Assembly (NCBI GenBank): GCA_947372405.1
Contig: CANBTO010000088.1
Span: 1-12,466, forward strand
Reading direction: 5' to 3'
Length of the DNA stretch: 12,466 nucleotides
DNA from: Verrucomicrobiaceae bacterium
Lineage (GTDB): Bacteria; Verrucomicrobiota; Verrucomicrobiae; Verrucomicrobiales; Akkermansiaceae
Made by a program: the position numbers and the translations under genes. Position 1 is the first letter of the stretch; each line of letters starts with the position of its first letter. A model generated the notes under the pieces. That model ran no database searches. It had not been told where the DNA came from and was given only the letters and a program-made list of their open reading frames with translations. Shown here one piece after another: positions 1-7,038 of this stretch.

Positions 1-1320
1 GCTGTCGGTGATCTTCGCCTGTGTGCCGAGATGATACCCCACCTCCAGGCCGTTTTCGGTTTCGGTGAGGGTGTAGATCATTTCGATCCCCATGCCATCG
101 TCCATGATCGTGTACGATTCGTAATTCGGCCCCGCACCGGTGAGGTCGAACTTGAAGTCGCGGTGCTCACCGAGGTTTCCTTCGAGCAGGACGCTGCGGT
201 TCCGGAGCGGGATGGATGGAGCGTCATGGGGCGAGGCCTGGGGATCCGGGGCTTGGGTGTTCCGGGCGAACGCCGCGGGCAGGCACTGGGCCAGCAGCTC
301 GACTGCCACCACCTCCCGAGGAACTGCGGCCACCAACTCCCCTGGAACTGCGGCCACCCGGAAGCCTATGCTGAGGTCCCGGTAGTCAGGCGCGTCACAG
401 CCGCGGGAGAACGAGCTGTCTTTCGTGCCGACGCCTTCCCAAGAGCCACCGCGCGTCACGTGGTCCGAGCCAATGTCAGGCCCGGTAGGATCTGTCGCTG
501 CGTCAACGGGGTATTTGGCATACCAATCCGCACACCACTCCGACACGTTGCCGAACATGTCATTCAGGCCCCAGGCGTTGGCCGTCTTGGTCCCCACCGC
601 ATGGGTCTTGTTGCCGCTGTTGTCTGGATACCAAGCCATCGCGTTCAAATTCCTGGCGAACGCACCCGCCCTGCACGCATACTCCCACTGCGCCTCCGTC
701 GGCAGCGCCCAATGCCACCCGGCAGGCAACAAGCCTTTTGCGGTCAGCTTCCTGCAAAAGTCGGACGCGTCGTTCCAACTCACCGTCTCCACCGGCAGCT
801 CCGCGCCCTTGAAATGGCTCGGGTTGCTGTCCATGACCTTCTCCCACTGCGCCTGCGTCACTTCCGTGCGACCCAGCCAGAACGGCTTGGTTAGCGTCAC
901 ATAGTGGGGTTTCTCATTGAAACCGCGGAGGGGCTCATTTGAGAAAATGCTGTCGCCCATCTTGAAAGCCCCCGCCGGAATCCCGCACACTTGCAACTTC
1001 ACTCCGCCTCCGAGGTCAGCCTCACGCCGCTCGCCTGCCTTCGCCACGGCGGCTAAGTCCGCTGCGCTAGCCCCGGCCAGCGGCGCAGCAGCCACCGGCG
1101 CGGCAGGCGGGCTTGCGGGTGCCTGAGTCAGGGTGGGAGCGAGGGGTTGGCTTTCGCGGGCCGCTGGGCGGGCTTGCGTCTGCGCGGCGGTCAGTGTCGC
1201 CAAAGGTTCGTCTGACGTGCCGGGATTCGCATCGTTGCCCGAAGGTGAAACGTGAATGCTAACAGCGGCGTCAGCAACGACGGCGGTTAGCAGGACAAGA
1301 ATGCTGATGGCTTTCTTCAT
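1..1320 (-). CDS. Secreted FGE-sulfatase (SUMF1) domain protein with beta-helix-like N-terminal stub, partial (C-terminus off window)
   Basis: An open frame of 440 codons runs from ATG 1320 to the window edge with no stop. Residues 1-19 form a signal peptide (MKKAISILVLLTAVVADAA). Residues 21-51 (SIHVSPSGNDANPGT...) match the opening of DUF1565/right-handed beta-helix proteins, not of SUMF1 proteins. A Pro/Ala linker (52-100) follows. Residues about 107-325 are an FGE-sulfatase domain: IPAGAFKMGD, RTEVTQAQWEKVM, LPVETVSWNDA, LPTEAQWEYACRAG, WGLNDMFGNVSEW, RGGSW and a closing GFRV. The paired catalytic cysteines that true formylglycine-generating enzymes carry just before the ARS/GFR segment are not seen; one Cys (308) lies nearby. 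Enzymatic sulfatase activation is therefore doubtful, and the fold may serve as a binding or unknown module. The tail after 325 has a short tandem repeat and an unrecognised segment (about 375-440). No Shine-Dalgarno is visible; the start overlaps the preceding small ORF (ATGA), suggesting coupled translation. It is the last visible gene of the hydrolase operon. Confidence 0.88.
   Translation of the reverse strand, partial: MKKAISILVLLTAVVADAAVSIHVSPSGNDANPGTSDEPLATLTAAQTQARPAARESQPLAPTLTQAPASPPAAPVAAAPLAGASAADLAAVAKAGERREADLGGGVKLQVCGIPAGAFKMGDSIFSNEPLRGFNEKPHYVTLTKPFWLGRTEVTQAQWEKVMDSNPSHFKGAELPVETVSWNDASDFCRKLTAKGLLPAGWHWALPTEAQWEYACRAGAFARNLNAMAWYPDNSGNKTHAVGTKTANAWGLNDMFGNVSEWCADWYAKYPVDAATDPTGPDIGSDHVTRGGSWEGVGTKDSSFSRGCDAPDYRDLSIGFRVAAVPGELVAAVPREVVAVELLAQCLPAAFARNTQAPDPQASPHDAPSIPLRNRSVLLEGNLGEHRDFKFDLTGAGPNYESYTIMDDGMGIEMIYTLTETENGLEVGYHLGTQAKITDS
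310..358 (-). repeat. 24-bp in-frame tandem duplication at the end of the SUMF1 domain
   Basis: The 15-mer GGTGGCCGCAGTTCC (minus strand) occurs at 344-358 and 320-334, exactly 24 bp apart, with a degenerate third start just downstream. It encodes consecutive eight-residue units VAAVPGEL and VAAVPREV, directly after the domain-closing GFR. The length keeps the reading frame. It looks like a local slippage duplication that extends the domain-to-tail linker. Confidence 0.75.
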
Positions 1321-1466
1321 GATGAATGTGGTCGATTACAAATCGATGCGGATGACAGAAACCAGGGCATCAGCGGTGCGGTTGGCGGTTTGTTCAACCT
1401 GCACGGGAGAGGTGGGAGCGGCATCAACAGCACGGCGGCTAGAGTGAAGGAGGAGAGTCGGCTCAT
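1317..1466 (-). CDS. Small ORF, 49 aa, signal-peptide-like, possibly a vestige
   Basis: ATG at 1466 is preceded by AGAAGG at 8-nt spacing, one of the better ribosome-binding sites in the window. It starts 25 nt after the GH78 stop. The N-terminus (MSRLSSFTLAAVLLMPLP) resembles a signal peptide; the rest is Pro-rich with no recognisable domain. The stop TGA overlaps the ATG of the SUMF1 gene (ATGA), so at minimum its translation could feed ribosomes into that gene. A shift of frame near residue 14 would instead give a continuation VDAAPTSPVQVEQTANRTAD ending at the TAA at 1336-1338. That reads more like the start of a mature exported protein, so this may be the frameshifted remains of one. I do not recognise a function. 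It may not be a real gene. Confidence 0.35.
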   Translation of the reverse strand: MSRLSSFTLAAVLLMPLPPLPCRLNKPPTAPLMPWFLSSASICNRPHSS

Positions 1467-1491
1467 GTGAGCATCCTTCTACATGCGTGTT

Positions 1492-3676
1492 TCATTTGAT
1501 GGTTTCTGACATTGTGGATTGGAACTTGTAGGTTCCCGAGCCGACGGCATAGACGGCAGTGCCATTCTCCATACGCAGAAATTTCACACCTTTCACTTTG
1601 GAAGCAGGTGTGTCGGATTCCGTCACTTCAGCGGATTCCTTGGCAGGCACATGCACAGTCGCCGTGGTGTTAGCAGGGATTGTGACCTCCATCATCAGCT
1701 TTTGCCCCTTGATGTTCCAGTTGCTAACAATGCGGCCGTAGATGGAGTCGTGATGACACTTCACCCAGGTCAGGTCGCCAACCACAGCGGGATTGATGAT
1801 GATCTTCTTGAATCCGGGTCCCGATTCGTCAGGACGAATGCCAGCCAGGCCTTGATAAAACCAGCCATCCAAGGAGGTGAAGCACGAATGGATCTGTGAC
1901 CAGTAGCCGTTCCACTGTTCCCACCAAGTCGTGGCACCTTGCTCGATCATGAATCCCCAGCCGGGGTAGTCCTTTTGGTTTACGACCAACCACAAAAGGT
2001 CGTTGCGGCCGATCTTCGTAAGGTAATTCATCAGGAAGTAGGTTCCCAGCATGCCGGTATCGAGGTGGCCCTTGCGCGTGATCCGAATGCACTCCTCCAG
2101 TTATTTCAGGATGGCCGGACGAAGTTCCTCGGGCACTACGCCGGTCATGAGCGGCATCAGATAATAGGATTGCTCGTCAAGCGCGTAGAGCTGTTTGTCT
2201 TTGTCATAAAATGCGGCGTGGATCAGCGGCCGAAGGCGCTCCGATTCCGCGCGGCAGGCCTTCGCTTCGTCGTGCCCCCCGAGGACATCGGCCATTTGCG
2301 CCCATTGATCGCGCAGATAGATCAAATAGCAGTCGTTAAACAGCGCCGCCGCATTTGCGGGTGGCCGGTTGTTGACATCCATCCCGCGCCCCGGCGCAAC
2401 CCAATCGCCGACGAAACCCGCACCGGTTCCGCCTAAGTTGCGGACGATGCCATCCTTCGCGTGAGATTCAATGGCCGCGATGTGACGGCGACAGGCTTCG
2501 AGGTTCCGCGTGAGAAGCGACCTGTCCTGATAATAGAGATAATTCCGCCAGGTCAGGGCTTGCGCCGCGCCGCCCCACGGCGGGCCACCGCCGCCAATTC
2601 CTTGCGGGGCGGAGTGAGGTATATAGCCGGTTTCAGGATCCGACTCGTCGCACCAGTCGGCGGACCATTTGTCATAGAACGGCTGCATCATGTAATTCAT
2701 CATGCAACTCTCGATGGACACCTGGCCGTCACCGTAACCCAGACGTTCCCGGTGCGGACAGTCCGACAGTTACCCGCATTGGCTCAGAGACCGAATGGTC
2801 CAGAGATTCACTTGATGCATGCGGTTGAGCAGTTCGCTGGAACATTCGAAATCACCCCGCGCTTCAAAGTCCGCGCCGATTGCCTGTGCCTCTGCATCCG
2901 CAAGTTCCGGTGCCCGAGCAAGTCCCTCGATAATCGCCCAACGGAACCCGTGGTAGTTGAACTTCGAACAAAACTCTTCTCCTGTCTTGCCTGCGCAAAT
3001 GAAGCGATCCATCTGACTGTAGGTCTGCAGGCGATCAAGTTTGTCGGCGTATTGGAGAGTGATGGTGCCGCCTGCCGCCTGCCCGCGCACACGCAGCTTG
3101 AGCCAACCGGTAAGCTCGGTTCCGAAATCCAACTGATATTTCCTGTCAGCGAGTTTGGTGCAGGAAATCGCTGGTATGGTTTTTAGCACGCGCATGGGCG
3201 GACACTTCTGGGCATCGGCTGGAATCGCGGGCGCAGCAACCTCTTTGACCGGATACCAATTACCGTTGGTTACTTCCGGATCGGCCCAGTGTGCGTCGTC
3301 CTGACGTGCATCCACCTGTTCCCCACCCATTTTGTTCCAAAGCCAGGGACCAAGCAGGCTGCGGCCGCTAGACTTACAGCGCCATTCGCTGTCCGTGGCA
3401 AGCCGGAGCGGGCGCCTTACCACTATCCCAAAGATCGCCCTTATTCTTCTCCAACAGTTCCTTGCTCGACGCCACCAGCACCTGATAGGCGCTTTGGTAT
3501 TCACTGCGATGATCGGATTCGATCACCCAGCTCAAACGTGGCTTCGCCACGTCGATGCCGAGTGGATCGGCAAGGTATTCACAACGAGGATTGGCCACAT
3601 TGAAAGCGTGCAGGGATGCCAGCGGCACCAGCAGCAGGGCGGCGAGAAGAGTGATGATGGGGTGGTGGATTTTCAT
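1492..3676 (-). pseudogene. GH78 alpha-L-rhamnosidase, disrupted (internal deletion/frameshift plus two in-frame TAA)
   Basis: The intact family hydrolyses terminal alpha-L-rhamnose. Segments in order: signal peptide and N-terminal domain from ATG 3676 (MKIHHPIITLLAALLL; then NPRCEYLADPLGI, PRLSWVIESD, GDLWDSGK). The frame then changes at about 3395-3425 and resumes at TDSEWRCKSSG and GGEQVDARQ, followed by FDFGTELTGW-type and FNYHGFRW motifs; the intervening lectin-like domain, by my recollection of the family about 170-200 residues, is missing. An in-frame TAA lies at 2770-2772, immediately before SDCPHRERLGYGD, which carries the Asp (2761-2763), Glu (2746-2748) and Asp (2728-2730) of the catalytic (alpha/alpha)6 domain. 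A second in-frame TAA lies at 2101-2103 before LEECIRITRKGHLDTG. The frame then continues through TTWWEQWNG (Glu codon 1918-1920, the second catalytic Glu) and the C-terminal beta-sandwich to the stop at 1492. The start lies 2 nt after the GH95 stop, so it is the same operon. Without readthrough no full enzyme can be made. Confidence 0.9.
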
Positions 3677-3678
3677 GG

Positions 3679-5898
3679 TTACAGTTTCAAAGTTTGATTC
3701 GCTTTCAGGTCGCAGCGAATCAGATTGCCATCCCGCGCGATCTCGCGGTCGGCCTTGAACGCAACGTCGCCGAATGGGTTGATGAGTTGCAAACTTTGAT
3801 CAACGGTCGCCGTGATCGTGACGCTCACGGTCCTGCCAGCCACGCGTCGGGCGGAGACGATAAAGCCGCCCTCGGCGCGCAGATTTTCAAAGGCGGCATC
3901 TTTCCATTGACCGGGAACTGCCGGAAAAATCCTCAGTTTGCCACCCCAGCTTTGCAGGAGCATTTCATGCACGGCCTGACCGGCGGCGAAATTCCCTTCG
4001 AGCGTGACGACGGGCCTCTTGACCCAGTTGCAGTGAAAGCCACTGCGGGTCGTGAAAGCCATGTATTGTTGAAGCGACTTCAGCGCCTGCTCCGGTCGGC
4101 CCGCGCGTGCCCTCATGCAGGCCAGCCAAGCATGCGAGTAGCCGCAGTATCCACTGTTGCCTAACCGGTCCAGTTGTTGGAGCGAGGCGTCAATGATGGC
4201 GCGGTCGCGGTCGGTTCCATCGATATTCAGGTTGCCCAGCGGATAGATCGCCAGGAGATGGGAGAAATGCCGATGCGATGTGGTCTGGGATTCGTCAGAC
4301 GACAGGCGCAACGCCCCGGCCTCGCCTTCGACGGCCAAGTCATCGAGGTTCAGCAGCGTGGTCTTCCATTTCTTCGCCTCGTCATAGCGACCAAGCGCGG
4401 TGGCCATTTCCGCGTTGGCGGCGAACAACCAGCGGAGGATCGCGAGATCACAGTTGCTGTTCGGAGTGAACCAAGCGGCCTGCTTGTTATCGTGCATTTC
4501 CGGCGCAGTTGACAACGGCAGCTTGAGTTTGCCTGTTTTCGGATCAGGCTTCATCAGCCCTAGCAGCGCCTCGCCGATGCTAGCGCAATACGGATAGGCT
4601 CGTTCCGCCAGGAACGCCTTGTCCATCGTGTAACGCCAGTGCTGATAGAAACTCTGCGACACCCACGCGCCCATCGTGGTCGAGAGCGTGTATTGAAACC
4701 AGCTTCCCATCGGCTTGCCATCCAGCGCCATCACGCCCGGCACGAGGTGGCCGGCAGGAACGCCGAAAAACTTACGCGCAAATTCCTCATGCACCGGCTT
4801 GAGCGACCACATGAAATCGATGAAGCTCAATCCCTGATCGAAGCGCCCGGAGTTCAGATAGGCCCAATAGGTCAACTCCGTGTTCAGGTCGTGATGATAA
4901 TCGCCGAACCACGCCGGAATTTTACCATTGTCAGTGGACCAGACGCCTTGCAGCGGGATTGGCGGCGAACCTTGGCGGGAGGCGGCACCGTAGAAGTATT
5001 GCACCAGATTGTATTGCAACTGAATCGCCGGGTCGGGAACCTGCACGCTCGACTTCGCCCAGAACTTGGACCACCACGCTTCGTGCTCCTGTTGCAGCGG
5101 TTCGTAGCCTTTGGCGAGCGCAGCAGCCGTCCGCTTGCGGGCCAACGCGAGTGGATCTTTATCGTCGCGACTGGTGACGATGCTGATGGCGAGAACAGTC
5201 TCGTCTTTCAGCCGCTTCGCCTGCACGTGAATGGCGAAACTGGAATTGGCACCAACCTTCTGCACCAGCGAGGAACTGTCCGCAGTGGTTTTAACATCTG
5301 CATCCGTTAGCCTCAATTCATTCTTGAAGCTGGGATTGCCGACAAGTTTGAAGGCCGGACGCGCACCGGGAATTTTCACCATCGCAACCGGGTCGGTGTC
5401 GCTGAAGAAACAGTCAATCGCGGACGCACCCTTTAATTCCGCAGTACCCAGCGCGCGTTGCAAATCCAGCGAGAAGCCGTCAACCGTGACACCACCGGGC
5501 AGTTCGATGACGAGGCGCGCACCGGCAACTTTCGTAGGAAACTTGTTTGATTTTGCAAATTTCTTGTTCAACTCATCGGTGCGTTTCGCCTGCGCCATTT
5601 CCACCACGGTTCCATAGGTAAATGCGGTGTTGGTGTAAATCGGATGCGGCCGCAGATCCCACAAATCACCGCGATCCAGCGAAAGAAAAACATTCGTGCC
5701 ACTACCCCAGAGCAAGCCGCCACTCAACCCGTTCCCCAGCGGGATTGCATCCAGGCTGCTCTCGATGGCTCCAAGCAAGTGGAGCCGCATCGCCGACGAT
5801 TGTTCAGGTCGCGGTTCAGCGGCGTGCAGTGTGGCTGTCAGTGTCAACGCCAGTGCCAGAAGGCTGGTGAGTGTGTGATTCATGATTGTTCTTTTCAT
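3679..5898 (-). CDS. GH95-family secreted glycoside hydrolase (alpha-L-fucosidase/alpha-L-galactosidase type)
   Basis: 739 aa, apparently complete. Signal peptide MKRTIMNHTLTSLLALALTL...LHA; a second in-frame ATG (5883) could also start it, but the earlier start keeps the Lys-Arg N-region. N-terminal beta domain (about 30-260) has IPLGNGLSGGLLWG and LSLDRGDLW, equivalent to the PLGNGRLG/LNEDTLW motifs of GH95. The (alpha/alpha)6 domain carries LQGVW (316-320), DYHHDLNTELTYW (333-345), STAPEM (463-468; Glu467 is the expected general acid), HRHFSH (542-547) and EGNFAAGQAVHEMLLQS (634-650), then FPAVPGQW and a C-terminal beta domain. Family members release alpha-1,2-fucose or alpha-galactose-type residues by inversion. 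Two expected polar residues differ: the first Asn of the NxN motif is Asp337, and the Asp of DGNFG is Glu634. Substrate may therefore differ from classical fucosidases. Export to periplasm or surface is inferred. It is 24 nt downstream of the GH29 remnant and 2 nt upstream of the GH78 pseudogene. Confidence 0.9.
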   Translation of the reverse strand: MKRTIMNHTLTSLLALALTLTATLHAAEPRPEQSSAMRLHLLGAIESSLDAIPLGNGLSGGLLWGSGTNVFLSLDRGDLWDLRPHPIYTNTAFTYGTVVEMAQAKRTDELNKKFAKSNKFPTKVAGARLVIELPGGVTVDGFSLDLQRALGTAELKGASAIDCFFSDTDPVAMVKIPGARPAFKLVGNPSFKNELRLTDADVKTTADSSSLVQKVGANSSFAIHVQAKRLKDETVLAISIVTSRDDKDPLALARKRTAAALAKGYEPLQQEHEAWWSKFWAKSSVQVPDPAIQLQYNLVQYFYGAASRQGSPPIPLQGVWSTDNGKIPAWFGDYHHDLNTELTYWAYLNSGRFDQGLSFIDFMWSLKPVHEEFARKFFGVPAGHLVPGVMALDGKPMGSWFQYTLSTTMGAWVSQSFYQHWRYTMDKAFLAERAYPYCASIGEALLGLMKPDPKTGKLKLPLSTAPEMHDNKQAAWFTPNSNCDLAILRWLFAANAEMATALGRYDEAKKWKTTLLNLDDLAVEGEAGALRLSSDESQTTSHRHFSHLLAIYPLGNLNIDGTDRDRAIIDASLQQLDRLGNSGYCGYSHAWLACMRARAGRPEQALKSLQQYMAFTTRSGFHCNWVKRPVVTLEGNFAAGQAVHEMLLQSWGGKLRIFPAVPGQWKDAAFENLRAEGGFIVSARRVAGRTVSVTITATVDQSLQLINPFGDVAFKADREIARDGNLIRCDLKANQTLKL

Positions 5899-5922
5899 TT
5901 TAATAACAGGATTGAGGAAGGA

Positions 5923-6611
5923 TCAGGTCGCCAAGATGAGCTTCACCACGTCGTCATTCTGTGTCCGAGCACTCGCCGGCAGCGTGAGCCGGAGTGTCCC
6001 CTCCTCATATTGGAAGGAAACCGGCTCTTGCGTTCGCAGGAGCAACGCCTTTTCCGGACGCGGTGCGTTTTCCCAAATCACTTCATCTTTAAAACCCGGC
6101 AACAGATGAACGTAGGCTACACCTTTGCCGGTAGTGACAGGCACGTTGACCGATTCAGGAAACGGCCCTGGGCCGGCACCGATGACTGACTCGCGGCTGT
6201 GTTTCATCCAGTCCGCCATTTCCTGCATCGCAGTTGTGGCTTGCTCGGGCAATCTGCCGTCGCCTTTCGGGCCGACATTGGCTAACAAGTTTCCGCCCCA
6301 CGCCCGGAGGCCCACGAGTTCGGCGATGACTTCCGGCGCGGTGTCCCAGCCGGCGTCTTCGGTGTAGGACCATTTCTTCGATGGCCAACAGGTTTCACAG
6401 GTCTCAAACCATCCCTTGAAACGATTGGTGGGCGGACGGCCTTCGGTGCAGCCATAGTCGCCGCTGCCGCCATTGCGGCTGTTGATGACGATTCCGGGTT
6501 GGAGACGGCGAACTTCTGTGTTAGGAATCTCGCCTTTACCGCCGTCAAACCAGATGAGATCGATCTTGCCATACTGCGTGAGAAGTTCGGTGACTTGATC
6601 GGTTAACTTTT
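5923..6611 (-). pseudogene. GH29 alpha-L-fucosidase, C-terminal half only
   Basis: From about 6606 the minus strand reads LTDQVTELLTQYGKIDLIW then FDGG, the middle of a GH29 catalytic barrel, with the expected nucleophile Asp in WFDG at 6544-6546. It continues through GIVINSRNGG, GDYGCTEG, FETCETCW and WSYTEDAGW, then RAWGGNLLANVGPKGDG, a hallmark of GH29. A C-terminal beta domain ends at the TGA at 5923-5925. The first half of the barrel (roughly 180-200 residues by my recollection of the family) and any signal peptide are absent. The only upstream sequence is the GH43/GH117-like stub, in a different frame. The first usable in-frame start I see is a GTG at 6315, inside GGNLL-region homology, so a product from it could not fold as an enzyme. 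Intact relatives remove alpha-L-fucose by retention. Spacing of 24 nt to GH95 indicates it was an operon member. Confidence 0.88.
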
Positions 6612-7028
6612 GCCGTCGCCATAATTGCCCATGTAATAGAGGTAGTATTTGCCGTTGTGAAAAAAGGCGTTGGCATTGTGGGTGACGTCGGCATCCCAGT
6701 ATTTCGTTCCGGTGGTGGGATTGATGCCGCGTGGTGGCAAGGCCACATTGACGTGGTGATAGGGACCGGCCGGCTTATCCGCAACCGCGTAGGCGATTTC
6801 CGAATGAATGGCCCAACCAGGGGCAAAGCCGTATTTTACCGCCCAGCGTGAGTAAAAGACATGGTATTTTCCATCCGCGCCTTTGACTGGCGCGCCGCCC
6901 CAGACGAAGTAGCCCTCTTCTGCGAACCGGTTGGCGGCAGGCAATGGTTGGACACGCGCGCCTAGATCGAGATCCTCGGCCTGAAGTACGACTGTTAGAG
7001 CGAGGAGTGAAATGAAAGTCTTTATCAT
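6603..7028 (-). pseudogene. GH43/GH117-like five-bladed beta-propeller hydrolase, N-terminal stub (141 aa)
   Basis: ATG 7028 begins a signal peptide (MIKTFISLLALTVVLQA). Then come motifs of secreted GH43/GH117-related propeller proteins common in marine and soil polysaccharide degraders: FAEEGYFVWGGAPVKGADG (36-54), YHVFYSRWA (55-63), SEIAYAVADKPAGPY (76-90), WDADVTHNANAF (111-122) and KYYLYYMGNYGDGK (127-140). These are only the first two blades or so; full members are usually above 300 residues (family knowledge). The stop TAA at 6603-6605 falls exactly where homology passes to GH29 in another frame, so the two genes appear joined by a deletion. Catalytic residues from later blades are lacking and activity is not expected. 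It starts 10 nt after the GH9-like stop. Confidence 0.82.
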
Positions 7029-7038
7029 GAATTGGGTC

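Noticed and set aside
31..894. 287-codon plus-strand frame over the SUMF1 gene
   Set aside because: The minus strand carries an uninterrupted frame with diagnostic SUMF1 motifs; this frame has none.
4639..5310. Long plus-strand frame of 223 codons opposite the GH95 gene
   Set aside because: The complementary strand has clear GH95 motifs throughout; the plus-strand product is Arg/His-rich without domains, as expected for an antisense shadow.
1667..5898. Stop-codon reassignment or programmed readthrough as the general explanation for GH78 stops
   Set aside because: GH95, GH9-like and PATR genes all end normally at TAA and contain no internal TAA, so TAA is a genuine stop in this genome.
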